From: Brevibacillus aydinogluensis
GTDB taxonomy: Bacteria; Bacillota; Bacilli; Brevibacillales; Brevibacillaceae
DNA: 64,000 nt
Reading direction: 5' to 3' (one strand)
NCBI RefSeq assembly: GCF_031954365.1
Contig: NZ_JAUSVZ010000017.1
A program made the position numbers and the translations under genes. The notes below the pieces were generated by a model that saw only the letters and a program-made list of their open reading frames with translations, had not been told where the DNA came from and did no database searches. Every line of letters begins with the position of its first letter. Within the stretch, counting starts at the first letter, position 1. This document shows positions 7,201 to 16,223 of the stretch, in pieces.

Positions 7201-8856
7201 ATGGAAACCACTACAAACGTGATTCCGCCGCGCAAACGCTTCAAGAAGACTCTGCTCGTGATCGGGGCGGCCGGGATCGCGGTGCTGGGCGGACTGGGCA
7301 CAGCGTACGCCAAGCTGGATTTGTTCAAAAGCGCCAAAACGGTCTATCTGGAGGCGGAGGCAAACAACTTTGCCCAGTTGTCCGACGATATTTCCCAATC
7401 TTTTAACGAATACGAAGAGTACATCAAGCCGTACCTGGAAAAACCGGTTCACTCCACGACCGAACTGAGTCAAATCACCGTCGACGGCACTCCTCCCAAC
7501 CCGCAGGCCGAAAAAATCCTGGACCTCTTGAAAAGCGCCAAACTGGTAATCCAGTCCAACGTGGACGAGTCCAAGCGGCAGCAGTCCGGCGGTGTGGAGG
7601 TGCATCTGAAAGACCGCAAGCTCCTTACGCTGGACTATTTCATCGATGACACCAAAATAGGCTTCCGGCTCCCGGACTTTTACCCCAAATACGGTTACGT
7701 GGACCTGAAAGACCGCGACACGATCAAGGAGCGATTTGGCGAAGAGCTGCCCAAGCGCCTGATCACGCCCCGCGACCTGTACGAGGCAGTGAAAGTCCCC
7801 CGCGATGAAGTGGCCGACGTGATCAAGCCGTATGCGCTCCTGTACGCGGAAAGCCTGAAAGACAGCCAGGTGACGATGAACAAGAACGCCTCCTTCTCCG
7901 AGGAAGGCTACCAGACGAGCGTCCGCGAGGTGACCGTCACCTTCACCGACGAGGAAGCAAAAGCACTTATGACGAAAATAGCGGAAAAGGCCAAATCCGA
8001 CGACAAGCTGTTCGACCTGGTCTATGGCCGCTACCACAACGTCGCCTCGCTGCTGAAAGACAGCGGGTATCAGGACGTGGAGGAACTGTCCAAAGAGGAG
8101 TTCAAGAAAGAATACGTCAAGGTGTTTGACGACATGTTGGCCGATTTGAAAAGGACCACTGGCACGAACGACCAGCTCAAAATGGTGATGCTCATCAACA
8201 GCGACGATGAAATCCTCTCCCGCAAGCTGATGATCACCGGCAAACAGGGCAAGGAAGAGCAAAACCTCTGGCAAAGCGTCGCCTTTGCCAACGGAGCCGA
8301 CAAGTACCGCCGCTACTCCCTGTATGTCGACGACCACGGCGAAAAAGGCGAGATGACGTTCCGCTACAAAGGCACCACGCACAGCGACAAAACGACCGGC
8401 ACCATCGGCGTCCTGGTAAACGTCGAACGGGAAGCGAAACTGGATCTGTCCACCACGTTCGAAATCAGCAAGCAGGACAAAAAAGAGACGGGCACCTACG
8501 ACTTCACGCTGAACCTGAAGAGCGAGGATCATCCGGAAGACATTGCCCTCTCCGGCCGCTTCTCGACGACAAAAACCGACAGCGGACGCGATTCCGAAGG
8601 CACGATCAAGCTGAATTTCGACAATGCAGCGCCCGACATGCCGAAGGGCATCAGCCTGAACGTAAAAGTGAAGGAAGCGTTTGGAAAGCCGCTCAACATT
8701 CCGGCCATGACCCCGGAAAATGCCGTCAACATCGCAACAGTGACCGACGAAGAAATCATGTCCATCCAGCAGGAAGCGGGCACGGCCGCGCAGTCCCTCA
8801 TGATGAAGCACCAGGATTTGTTCCAGGAATTGATGCCGGCCATGCTGATGCCATGA
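7201..8856 (+). CDS. Membrane-anchored extracytoplasmic protein of unknown function
   Basis: The protein has 551 residues. A short basic N-terminus (PPRKRFKKT) is followed by one hydrophobic segment at about residues 17-37 (LLVIGAAGIAVLGGLGTAYA), which could be a signal anchor or signal peptide ending in AYA. The rest is hydrophilic and rich in Lys, Asp and Glu, with alternating beta-like stretches, no cysteine-rich motif and no enzyme signature I know. The ATG at 7201 has AAGGAGG nine bases upstream. It stands alone, with a terminator 15 bases after its stop. Upstream there is a TACAAT -10-like box but no convincing -35. I cannot assign a function. The architecture suggests a cell-surface or wall-associated protein. 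Confidence 0.85.
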   Translation: METTTNVIPPRKRFKKTLLVIGAAGIAVLGGLGTAYAKLDLFKSAKTVYLEAEANNFAQLSDDISQSFNEYEEYIKPYLEKPVHSTTELSQITVDGTPPNPQAEKILDLLKSAKLVIQSNVDESKRQQSGGVEVHLKDRKLLTLDYFIDDTKIGFRLPDFYPKYGYVDLKDRDTIKERFGEELPKRLITPRDLYEAVKVPRDEVADVIKPYALLYAESLKDSQVTMNKNASFSEEGYQTSVREVTVTFTDEEAKALMTKIAEKAKSDDKLFDLVYGRYHNVASLLKDSGYQDVEELSKEEFKKEYVKVFDDMLADLKRTTGTNDQLKMVMLINSDDEILSRKLMITGKQGKEEQNLWQSVAFANGADKYRRYSLYVDDHGEKGEMTFRYKGTTHSDKTTGTIGVLVNVEREAKLDLSTTFEISKQDKKETGTYDFTLNLKSEDHPEDIALSGRFSTTKTDSGRDSEGTIKLNFDNAAPDMPKGISLNVKVKEAFGKPLNIPAMTPENAVNIATVTDEEIMSIQQEAGTAAQSLMMKHQDLFQELMPAMLMP

Positions 8857-8870
8857 CGCTTGGATGCGAG

Positions 8871-8904
8871 TCCCCCTTTCTCCGCGGAAGGGGGATGTTT
8901 TTTT
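8871..8904 (+). terminator. Rho-independent terminator
   Basis: CCCCCTTTC/GGAAGGGGG stem with a TCCGC loop, then ATGTTTTTTT. Confidence 0.85.
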
Positions 8905-9048
8905 GTCTCTGTCCCCCTGTAAAAACAGGAAAATTTTTATCGAAATATGGCGAAAAAAAAGAATTTTTTTAACAAGGAAATCTCTTCCACAATACCGAAA
9001 ACCAATAACGACTTTATGAATTTTTATTTTTTGGTAGGAGGAGAAAGT

Positions 9049-12000
9049 GTGAAAAAAACGAGCAAAACCGTTGCCTCGCTCTCTCTCGCAGCTGTCCTGC
9101 TGCTCACGTCCCTGCCGTACAACGTGTACGCCTCAGAGAAGCTGAGCAGACAGGAACTGTCCAAGCTGAACAGCGTCACCAACGCAGTCGTCACCGAAGG
9201 GACCCGGACAGCCAAAATCTCTCCCCGTCTCAACACGAAATCCGACAAAAAGGTGAGCGTCATCGTCCAGTTCAAATCGGAACCGGCGGCCGTATCGCAG
9301 GAATACCGCCGCGGCTCCCGCTCGACCAGTTCACAGGAGAGCCGGGTCGCACGGGAACACTCTTCTTTCCTGAAAGAAGCGCGGAAAAAGAACATCGACC
9401 TTGACGTAGAGCGCCAGTTTTCCCTCGTATTCAACGGCATGGAGCTGACCCTGCCGGCCAACGAGATTCCCAAACTGGCAGAACTGCCCCAGGTTCAGGC
9501 TGTCTATGAAAACACCACCTACTCCGTCCCCGATGTGGAAACGGCCGATAGCGGTTCGTACAAATACGACATCGCTCCGCTGAAGCAGATCGGTGTCCTC
9601 GACATGTGGAAAGAGGGGCTGGACGGCAGAGGATTGAAGGTCGGGGTGATCGACACCGGTGTCGACTACCTGCATCCAGACCTGAAGGATGCCTACAAAG
9701 GCGGCTACGATTCGTTTGACAACGACAAGGACCCCTACGAGGAAGCGCCCATCTCCCCCGATGACGACCGCAGGGGAACGGGGTACGAAGGCTCATCCCA
9801 CGGCACGCACGTCGCCGGCACCATCGTCGGCCGGGCCAAAAACAAGGATTCCGACGTACAGGTAAAAGGGGTTGCCTACGCAGCCGACCTCTACGTGTAC
9901 CGCGTATTGGGCCGTGACGGCGGCAGTTCCGCGCAGGTAATCGACGGCATCGAAAAAGCAGTGAGAGACGGCATGGACGTCATCAACCTGTCGCTCGGTG
10001 CCGCCATGGAAAAGAACGCCGACTCCCCCGATTCGATCGCGGTGAACAACGCCATGCGGGCAGGCGTGATCACCGTCATCGCCAACGGCAACTCGGCACA
10101 AGACGAGCCGGGCCGCTACTACTATACGGCTGGTTCGCCGGCCGGAGCCAAACTGCCCATCACGGTAGGCGCAGTGACACCGCCAAGCGTGCTGTACGAC
10201 GCCTCTGCCACGTCGTCTTTTGGCGACACCTACAACTTCCACGTGATGGCATGGCAGATTAATCAAAACAACTTCCGTGATCTGATCGGCACCGATCCGC
10301 TGCCGGTCGTGTACGCCAACCTGGGTTCCGCTCAGGACTTTGCCAATGTAGACGTAAAGGGCAAGGTAGCGCTTGTCTCCCGCGGCACGCTTGCATTTAC
10401 GGACAAGATTCTCAACGCCAAGAAAGCCGGCGCAGCCGCCATCGTCATCTTCAACGGCAACGACAAGGACGGCGACGGACTGGCCGACCTGGATCTCCCG
10501 CCACAGGAACGCGGGGATTACATCGACACCATCCTGGGCGATCAAATGGAGGGGATTCCCACCTTTGACATGAGAGGGGTGGAAGGCCGAGCGCTGGCCA
10601 AGGAACTGCTGAGCGATCCGGAAAAGGCCCAGACCCTGACGTTTACCTTCTCCGGCGACTACCCGACCACCAACGATCCCGGCGACAAGGTGGCCGGATT
10701 CAGTTCGCGCGGTCCGGTCATGGGCGACAACTACGCCATCAAGCCGGACGTCACCGCTCCTGGCGTCTCCATCCTCTCCAGCGTACCCGCCTGGGGCAAG
10801 CTGATTGAAGGCGCCCAGTACGACAAGGCGTACGCCCGCTTCAACGGCACCAGCATGGCGACGCCGCACGTGGCCGGCCTGGCGCTGCTGTTGAAGCAGG
10901 CCCATCCGGAGTGGACCCCGTTTGAGGTCAAAGCAGCGCTCGCCAATACGGCGGAACGCCTCTACGACGAGGAGGGCACCCTGTATGATGTTTACTCCCA
11001 GGGAGCCGGGCGCGTTAACGGTCTGGCCGCAATGAAGACCCCGGCCGTGCTGCAAGTATTGGAGCCGGTGACCATCCTCAACGAAGACTATGAGCCGGAG
11101 ACGATCAACAATTACACCGCCAATACCAGCTTTGGCCTGATGAAACCGGGCAGCGCACCGGTCACCAAGACCCTGCAGCTGAAAAACACGTCAAGAGTGG
11201 ACGTCACCTACGATGCCGAAGTGATCATGCACACCGCCGTTACCACCGACCCGTGGCATCCGAAAGAAACACCTGACGTCCGCGACATCAAGGTGAAGCT
11301 GTCCAGCGATACGATTTCCGCCAAAGCGAAGAAACGGACCAAGTTTACGCTCAGCCTCGCACCCGACAAAGACGCCGAGGAAGGCGTGTACGAAGGGGAA
11401 GTGGTGCTGAGGAGCAGGGACGAGAGGTACCCGGACCTGCATGTGCCGTTCGTCGTCCACGTCGGCGAAAAACCGGAGGACACCCACTTCGGTCTGGCCG
11501 ACATGAAACTCTCCAGCTCCACCCTCTCTCCCGACGGGGATGGCAAGGATGACACCATTACCGTAGAGGCAGAGCTCCAGGCGACCGGAGTCAACCTGAT
11601 CGAACTGGAGGCGTGGAGCCTGGACGACACGTACATCGGTACGATGGCTGTCCGCTTCAACGACTTCGAACCATTTGAACCGGGGCCGTTTACCATCTCC
11701 AACATTGACGGCACGTACGTCACCGGTTCGCTGGTGCCGAGGATGCTGCCGCCTGGCAAGTACAAGCTGCGCCTCGTCGCCTACGTCATCGATCCGGAAA
11801 CGGGGCAAGTGCTGGACATCTATGAGCTGTGGAAAGCCCTGCGGGTAAAAGAGCCGGTGTTCGACGAGTCAGCCGCGTCAGAGGCTCGCAGCAGCCTGAA
11901 AGAGACCGCAGCTGCGTTCCAGGCGGACATCGTCAACACGGAGACGATCGGGGAAGCAGTCCTGGCGCTGCCGACTGAATCCGAGGACGTCACCTACGCA

Positions 12001-12168
12001 GTCACCAAAAGCTCCAAGCCAGAGCTGATTGATAACGATGGCATTCTCGTGGCCCTTCCGGAAACGGAAAGCGAAACGGTCACGCTCTACGTCACCATTT
12101 CCTCCAAAGAAAATCCGGACGAGCAGGAAACGGTGAAGGTCAAAGTTACATTGAAGGGGCAGGAGTAA
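9049..12168 (+). CDS. Secreted subtilisin-family serine protease (Vpr-like, with PA insert)
   Basis: This 1039-residue extracellular S8 protease has a signal peptide of about 27 residues (VKKTSKTVASLSLAAVLLLT..., VYA before the mature part) and an inhibitor-I9 propeptide to about residue 160. The catalytic triad is complete: Asp202 in VIDTGVDYLHPDL, His251 in GSSHGTHVAGT and Ser602 in FNGTSMATPHVAG. A PA domain is inserted between His and Ser (VALVSRGTLAFTDKILNAKKAGAAA), as in B. subtilis Vpr. The C-terminal 400 residues look like Fn3/beta-sandwich modules and include a calcium-type DGDGKDD loop. The GTG start has AGGAGG seven bases upstream. The longer upstream frame is AT-rich and lacks a ribosome site. 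No S-layer anchor is visible, so it is probably released or wall-associated. Confidence 0.93.
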   Translation: MKKTSKTVASLSLAAVLLLTSLPYNVYASEKLSRQELSKLNSVTNAVVTEGTRTAKISPRLNTKSDKKVSVIVQFKSEPAAVSQEYRRGSRSTSSQESRVAREHSSFLKEARKKNIDLDVERQFSLVFNGMELTLPANEIPKLAELPQVQAVYENTTYSVPDVETADSGSYKYDIAPLKQIGVLDMWKEGLDGRGLKVGVIDTGVDYLHPDLKDAYKGGYDSFDNDKDPYEEAPISPDDDRRGTGYEGSSHGTHVAGTIVGRAKNKDSDVQVKGVAYAADLYVYRVLGRDGGSSAQVIDGIEKAVRDGMDVINLSLGAAMEKNADSPDSIAVNNAMRAGVITVIANGNSAQDEPGRYYYTAGSPAGAKLPITVGAVTPPSVLYDASATSSFGDTYNFHVMAWQINQNNFRDLIGTDPLPVVYANLGSAQDFANVDVKGKVALVSRGTLAFTDKILNAKKAGAAAIVIFNGNDKDGDGLADLDLPPQERGDYIDTILGDQMEGIPTFDMRGVEGRALAKELLSDPEKAQTLTFTFSGDYPTTNDPGDKVAGFSSRGPVMGDNYAIKPDVTAPGVSILSSVPAWGKLIEGAQYDKAYARFNGTSMATPHVAGLALLLKQAHPEWTPFEVKAALANTAERLYDEEGTLYDVYSQGAGRVNGLAAMKTPAVLQVLEPVTILNEDYEPETINNYTANTSFGLMKPGSAPVTKTLQLKNTSRVDVTYDAEVIMHTAVTTDPWHPKETPDVRDIKVKLSSDTISAKAKKRTKFTLSLAPDKDAEEGVYEGEVVLRSRDERYPDLHVPFVVHVGEKPEDTHFGLADMKLSSSTLSPDGDGKDDTITVEAELQATGVNLIELEAWSLDDTYIGTMAVRFNDFEPFEPGPFTISNIDGTYVTGSLVPRMLPPGKYKLRLVAYVIDPETGQVLDIYELWKALRVKEPVFDESAASEARSSLKETAAAFQADIVNTETIGEAVLALPTESEDVTYAVTKSSKPELIDNDGILVALPETESETVTLYVTISSKENPDEQETVKVKVTLKGQE

Positions 12169-12193
12169 TCCCCTGCCTTCCACGTCCATAAGC

Positions 12194-12245
12194 AAACAGG
12201 GACAGCCCTTTCTCCCACGGGAGGAAGAGGCGGTCCCTGTTTTCA
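12194..12245 (+). terminator. Terminator after the Vpr-like protease
   Basis: ACAGGGAC/GTCCCTGT arms around a long loop, followed by TTTTC. Confidence 0.6.
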
Positions 12246-12344
12246 TTTTCACATGCCGCGCATGATTGTATTCCCATGACAGGGCAAACCCGGTACAATA
12301 GGAACGTATGTTTCGCTGAATCCATCAACAGGGAGAGGTCGTTC

Positions 12345-12908
12345 ATGTTTCTGCTGCCGCAAGACACTACATCCATGATCCTGCTGTTGATCGCACTCGG
12401 CTTGATCGTCTTCTCCGTCCGCGCCATGCTGCGCTCCATGTACAAAAAGGCGAAACGGGCGCTCTCAAAACGGTATTTCGCCGGCCTGATCAGCGGAAAA
12501 GCGCTGCTGATCGGGACGCTCTTGCTCGGGGGCGGAGATGACGTGCAGACCCTGCTGCGTCACACCCCGTCTCCCTTCCAGCAATTCATGCTCGCTTCCG
12601 ATTTTGTTCTGGACGTAAAGGATAACCGCATTCTCTTTTCCAAAGAAAAGGCGATCTCGGGATATGTTCAGTTTGAAGAGCAGCGCGCCACCGTGTTTTT
12701 GACCGCCGAGATCAGCTATCCCCAAAGCGTGCAGACCGTCTGCGAGGCCGTGAATGCATTCGCCCCGTCCGCCCAAGCGGTCTCGGCCATCCAGGAGCTG
12801 ATCGGGCAAAAGGTAAACCGCCGGATTCCCCTCCCGAACGGATACGTGGAAGTGAACGGAAGCAACGTGAAAGTGCAGCTGGATCGTCCTCTCGCGACAC
12901 CCCTCTGA
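12345..12908 (+). CDS. Small membrane-anchored protein of unknown function
   Basis: The protein has 187 residues. One strong transmembrane segment near the N-terminus (SMILLLIALGLIVFSVRAML, about residues 10-29) is followed by a basic stretch (YKKAKRALSKRY). A second weaker hydrophobic stretch (SGKALLIGTLLLGGG) precedes a soluble C-terminal domain of about 120 residues with no motif I recognise. The ATG at 12345 has GGGAGAGG upstream. A TACAAT box at about 12295 could serve as -10. It lies between the protease terminator and the convergent clpP gene, so it is probably monocistronic. It looks like a stand-alone lineage-specific gene. Confidence 0.75.
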   Translation: MFLLPQDTTSMILLLIALGLIVFSVRAMLRSMYKKAKRALSKRYFAGLISGKALLIGTLLLGGGDDVQTLLRHTPSPFQQFMLASDFVLDVKDNRILFSKEKAISGYVQFEEQRATVFLTAEISYPQSVQTVCEAVNAFAPSAQAVSAIQELIGQKVNRRIPLPNGYVEVNGSNVKVQLDRPLATPL

Positions 12909-12981
12909 TCCGGGCCGCAGTGCTCCCATTCCCTCCAGCGTTCCGCCCAACACCAGCAGGTTTATTCCGGTTCCCCCTCCG

Positions 12982-13563
12982 TTACAGCCGTTCGATGACC
13001 TTGTCGATCAGGCCGTACGCCTTGGCCTCTTCGGCAGACAGGAAAAAGTCGCGGTCTGCGTCGCGCTCGATCTTTTCCAGCGGCTGTCCGGTGCGTTCGG
13101 AAATGATGCGGTACAGCATGCGGCGCTGCTGCAAAATGCGCTCCGCCTGGATCTTGATGTCGCTCGCCTGCCCCTGGCTGCCGCCCCACGGCTGGTGAAT
13201 CATCATCTCCGCGTTGGGCAGGGCGTAGCGTTTGCCCGGGGCACCGGCCACCAGCAGCAGAGCGCCCATGGACGCGGCCAGACCGACGCAGATGGTGGAA
13301 ACGTCCGGCTTGATGAACTGCATCGTGTCGAAGATGGCCATCCCGGCCGTGACCGAACCGCCCGGAGAGTTGATGTAGAGGTGGATGTCCTTGTCCGGGT
13401 CCTCTGCTGCGAGAAACAGCAACTGGGCGACGACGGTGTTCGCCACTTGATCGTCAATGGCGCTGCCGAGAAAAACAATCCGGTCTTTCAACAGGCGGGA
13501 GTAAATGTCATACGATCTCTCTCCGTAATTCGTCTGTTCCACGACAACCGGTACGAGATTCAT
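12982..13563 (-). CDS. clpP: ATP-dependent Clp protease proteolytic subunit
   Basis: The 194-residue ClpP forms the tetradecameric peptidase chamber that works with ClpX or ClpC. The triad is complete at canonical positions: Ser98 in GLAASMGALL, His123 in MMIHQPWGG and Asp172 in DADRDFF. The start MNLVPVVVEQTNYGERSYD is typical, with AAGGGGGC before the ATG. Upstream I see neither a CtsR box nor a CIRCE element. The gene follows an ArsR-type regulator and an 81-aa protein on the same strand, an unusual setting for the housekeeping copy. The handle and C-terminal region (SDIKIQAERILQQRRMLYRII) also differ from B. subtilis ClpP as I recall it. It may therefore be a second ClpP paralogue. The sequence here cannot settle that. 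Confidence 0.93.
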   Translation of the reverse strand: MNLVPVVVEQTNYGERSYDIYSRLLKDRIVFLGSAIDDQVANTVVAQLLFLAAEDPDKDIHLYINSPGGSVTAGMAIFDTMQFIKPDVSTICVGLAASMGALLLVAGAPGKRYALPNAEMMIHQPWGGSQGQASDIKIQAERILQQRRMLYRIISERTGQPLEKIERDADRDFFLSAEEAKAYGLIDKVIERL

Positions 13564-13657
13564 CAGAATGCCCCCTTTACGGACTTGAATGAATGGCGAT
13601 GGGCTGCGGCGACAGACGGCAGATGCACTTTCCCCAGTCGGCCCGGGCAAGCCTCCG

Positions 13658-13903
13658 CTATGCCGCCAAACGCATGAGCACAGCTTGCGGAGCGGCTGCT
13701 TTTTCCTCGCCAAAGCCGGATGAGACAACGGTCACGGTGGCCGGCCGTTCTTCCGGCCCCACCGTCCATCGGGTGACCGTGGCCTCCTGTGTCCTGCCTG
13801 TCTCCCCGACTTTGTGCGCGGGCAGGGAAACGACACTGCCGTTCCGTTCGGCGCCCGTTTCCCACACGACGACAGATTGCGGTTTTGCCTGCGGTCTCAT
13901 CAT
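13658..13903 (-). CDS. Small protein of unknown function, coupled to an ArsR-type regulator
   Basis: The 81-residue product starts at ATG 13903, overlapping the upstream regulator's TGA as ATGA. AAGGAGGAG lies just before it, so it is very likely translated. It has no transmembrane segment, no cysteine and no recognised motif. Residues 8-60 have the Val/Thr alternation of a small beta-sheet protein (SVVVWETG, EATVTRWTV, ATVTVVSSG). An alternative is the first part of a decayed SRPBCC-type partner of the regulator, but I see no continuation in other frames. clpP follows 94 bases later with no terminator or clear promoter between. Confidence 0.6.
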   Translation of the reverse strand: MMRPQAKPQSVVVWETGAERNGSVVSLPAHKVGETGRTQEATVTRWTVGPEERPATVTVVSSGFGEEKAAAPQAVLMRLAA

Positions 13904-14493
13904 TCTTCTCCTCCTTGTGAAAGCTGCGGGTAGACGGCCAGCACCACCTTATAGCTGTCCTCCCCGTCTGCTGACTGGTACTTCTCCACCAGTCGGTTGA
14001 CCAGTTCCACGTATTCACGGACAAAGGCGCTTCGCTGTTCCGGGCCGGCCAGCCGGATACTGGTGTCCAGCGTGGCGCTGGGAATCTCGTCATCCCGGTC
14101 GGACCGCTCCATCAAGAGCAGCGAGTCCCGCTTGATCCGCTCCGCCATGGTGACCAGGTGCGACAAGGAGCCTTGGTCTTTGATGCGCTGAACGGTTTCC
14201 TTCGGCCAGTTCAGCGTCTCTGACAGGACGTACGTCCGCGCGATCGCCTGGTACAGGACTTCGACCAGATTGCGGACATTCCGGGTGCCGACCCGGCGCA
14301 CCAGGCCCACTTTTTCCAGCGCCTTGAGATGGTAGTTGACCCGCTGCGGGATTTCGTTGATGCCGCGGGCCACCTCGGCGGCGGAGGCAGGCTCGACAAG
14401 CCGGCTCAGGATTTCTGCGCGAAGCGGGTTGAGCAGGGCCATCGCCTGCTCCGGCGTCTCGACCACGTATGTTTCCAACACTTCCTGTTCCAC
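13900..14493 (-). CDS. ArsR-type winged-helix transcriptional regulator
   Basis: The protein has about 197 residues. An ArsR-like winged helix lies at about residues 15-85 (NPLRAEILSRLVEPASAAEVARGI, then VNYHLKALEKVGLVRR). A helical C-terminal part of about 110 residues lacks the metal-binding cysteines of metal sensors. The frame opens at GTG 14523, but that codon lies only about ten bases past the predicted -10 and has no ribosome site. The GTG at 14493 has GAGG eight bases upstream and is my choice. Its promoter (14532-14560) overlaps the inverted repeat ACGTAA-N10-TTACGT, so autoregulation is likely. It heads a unit with the 81-aa protein and probably clpP. The ligand is unknown. Confidence 0.82.
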   Translation of the reverse strand: MEQEVLETYVVETPEQAMALLNPLRAEILSRLVEPASAAEVARGINEIPQRVNYHLKALEKVGLVRRVGTRNVRNLVEVLYQAIARTYVLSETLNWPKETVQRIKDQGSLSHLVTMAERIKRDSLLLMERSDRDDEIPSATLDTSIRLAGPEQRSAFVREYVELVNRLVEKYQSADGEDSYKVVLAVYPQLSQGGEE

Positions 14494-14521
14494 ATTGAAC
14501 ACCTCAGAAAAGGATTCATTC

Positions 14522-14560
14522 ACGTAAAAACATTTTATTACGTAAGCGCCCCATTGTCAA
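14522..14560 (-). promoter_or_regulatory. Promoter with overlapping inverted-repeat operator
   Basis: Minus strand: TTGACA (14555-14560), 17 bases, TAAAAT (14532-14537). The perfect inverted repeat ACGTAA/TTACGT with a 10-base centre (14522-14543) covers the -10. It is a good candidate site for the ArsR-type regulator. Confidence 0.7.
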
Positions 14561-14579
14561 ATGGTGGAATTGCACCCAA

Positions 14580-14601
14580 ACAAAAAAGCCCGTTGTCGGG
14601 C
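14580..14601 (-). terminator. Second hairpin terminator downstream of the subtilase gene
   Basis: On the minus strand GCCCG-ACAA-CGGGC is followed by TTTTTT. It lies just past the stronger terminator at 14655-14692 and may act as a back-up. Confidence 0.55.
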
Positions 14602-14654
14602 GCTGCAGCGTGCGGCATCAGCTGTATCGGAACTCGGAAGACATCGGCTGCTGA

Positions 14655-14692
14655 ACAAAAAACCCCGGCACAGACTTATACTGTGCCGGGGA
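14655..14692 (-). terminator. Strong terminator of the 14761-16047 protease
   Basis: Perfect 11-bp stem CCCCGGCACAG/CTGTGCCGGGG (14663-14691) with a T6 run on the minus strand. Confidence 0.88.
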
Positions 14693-14760
14693 GTCCTGCC
14701 TGTTGACCCATGTTGTGCAGGCTTTTTTTCGCATCAGATCAGGCAGCTGATTTTCTTTGC

Positions 14761-16047
14761 TTATTGATCACCAGCCTGGACGGTCGGGAATCCGAAGCCG
14801 GAAGCAATGTCATCGCCTGTCCCCGCGCTGATGCCTCCCTTGATGTCATTTGCTTTCGCGCGTTTTTGCAGCTCCGCACGGACATCGTTATTGCTCCATG
14901 TCGGATTCGACGCCCAGATTTTGGCTGCCAATCCGGAGATATGCGGCGTTGCCATGGACGTACCGCTGATGGTGTTGTATCCGCCATTGGGCCACGTCGA
15001 TTCGACCGACCGTCCCGGCGCGGATACTTCCACATCCCGCTCCTGAATCACGTAATCGCCGGCCGTTGACGGATTACCCCGGGAAGAGAAGTCAGCCACA
15101 CGATACGTGCCGTTTTGCTGTACATTTTCCAGAGCGGCTACTGCTACTGCGTCCTTCAACCCTCCCGGATAGCCGATCGTATTGGCGGAAGGACCGGAAT
15201 TACCGGCTGCCGCTACCACCAGCGCTCCTCGCTGCTGGGCATAGGTCACGGCATTGGCAATCAACGAATCCTTCGCGGAGGAGCCAAGCGACATGGAAAT
15301 CACCACTTTTACCCCTTTGCTGACGCCTTGATCAGCGGCGTAGCGGATCGCGTAGGCGATATCATCCGCATACCCGCTGCCCCCGTCACTCAGCACTTTA
15401 TACGCCCACAGCTTGGCCTCCGGAGCGACGCCGTAAATGCCGCTGCCTCCTCCTCCGTTGGCGAGGATGGTACCCGCAACGTGGGTCCCATGTCCGTTGC
15501 CATCTGCGCAACCATTCACGACAGGCGAACTCGTAGTGAAGTTGTAGCACTGCTCCACATTGGCCGACAGGTCAGGATGCGCGGTATAGGCGCCGGTATC
15601 CAGGACGGCTACGCGAATCCCTTTGCCGCCGCTGGTGGATTGGATCGACGAATTCCGATAAATTGCTTCGATCCCCCAAGGCGTTCGGTCGGAAGGAGTC
15701 GCCATTGCCTCGACGCGCCCCTCCTCCTGGAACTCGGCAATCGACAGCGTGTTGACCAGCGTAACTTTCAAGGACTTGTCCGACGTCAATTTCTTCAGTT
15801 CTTCTTCCGTCACTTCGGTGGTAAAGCCCAGGTCGTCAAAGTCGTGCCGCTCTCCAAGCTGTCTCTTCAGGCTTGCCTTCAGCGACCTCACGCTTTTATC
15901 CGGCTGAATCAGCACCCGAAGCTTGTCCGAACTTGAACTTGTGTTTGTGCTTTCATCAACAGCCCCTGCACCTCCTGAAAACGCGGACAGTACCAATGCT
16001 GCTGACAACACCATGCCTCCCAACAGCTTTTTCCTTTGCCTCCTCAT
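14761..16047 (-). CDS. Secreted subtilisin-like serine protease
   Basis: This 428-residue S8 protease has a basic start (MRRQRKKLLG), a hydrophobic signal segment to about residue 29 (GGAGA), an I9-type propeptide and a catalytic domain from about 120. The triad is visible as VAVLDTGAYTAHPDL (Asp), GNGHGTHVAGT (His) and ISGTSMATPHISG (Ser), with the oxyanion Asn in AAAGNSGP. Two cysteines just before the catalytic His (CYN...NGC) could form a disulphide, as in some heat-stable subtilases. There is no C-terminal extension. The ribosome site is AGGAGG before ATG. A consensus promoter lies upstream and a strong terminator downstream, so it is monocistronic. It is not closely similar to the larger protease at 9049. 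Confidence 0.93.
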   Translation of the reverse strand: MRRQRKKLLGGMVLSAALVLSAFSGGAGAVDESTNTSSSSDKLRVLIQPDKSVRSLKASLKRQLGERHDFDDLGFTTEVTEEELKKLTSDKSLKVTLVNTLSIAEFQEEGRVEAMATPSDRTPWGIEAIYRNSSIQSTSGGKGIRVAVLDTGAYTAHPDLSANVEQCYNFTTSSPVVNGCADGNGHGTHVAGTILANGGGGSGIYGVAPEAKLWAYKVLSDGGSGYADDIAYAIRYAADQGVSKGVKVVISMSLGSSAKDSLIANAVTYAQQRGALVVAAAGNSGPSANTIGYPGGLKDAVAVAALENVQQNGTYRVADFSSRGNPSTAGDYVIQERDVEVSAPGRSVESTWPNGGYNTISGTSMATPHISGLAAKIWASNPTWSNNDVRAELQKRAKANDIKGGISAGTGDDIASGFGFPTVQAGDQ

Positions 16048-16073
16048 ACAATCGCCCTCCTAAATTTGGTTAT

Positions 16074-16130
16074 AATTGGTATCTGTGGCTCAATTATACA
16101 TAATTCTGAAATTTATATCAATTACCAATT
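16074..16130 (-). promoter_or_regulatory. Protease promoter flanked by an inverted repeat
   Basis: Minus strand: TTGATA (16116-16121), 17 bases, TATAAT (16093-16098). The 8-bp arms AATTGGTA (16074-16081) and TACCAATT (16123-16130) bracket the promoter and could bind a regulator on both sides. Confidence 0.6.
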
Positions 16131-16194
16131 TTAGTTATTTTTGCAATTTCTTCTAAATTTTCCCCCCCTCGAAAAACCGTCATCCAAAAACAAA

Positions 16195-16223
16195 AACACT
16201 CCCCTCTTCAAGGGAGTGTTTTG
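16195..16223 (-). terminator. Bidirectional terminator overlapping a stop codon
   Basis: AACACTCCC/GGGAGTGTT stem with T runs on both strands. The stem includes the stop codon of the metallo-hydrolase gene. Confidence 0.75.

Noticed and set aside
7150..8811. A 553-codon minus-strand frame opposite the membrane protein at 7201
   Set aside because: It is an antisense mirror of a gene with a good ribosome site and signal segment. It shows no domain and has biased composition.
9793..11055. A 420-codon minus-strand frame opposite the Vpr-like protease
   Set aside because: The protease triad is intact on the plus strand; the antisense product shows no motif.
13563..13660. CtsR or CIRCE control of clpP
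   Set aside because: No GGTCAAA direct repeat or long TTAGCACTC inverted repeat is present upstream.
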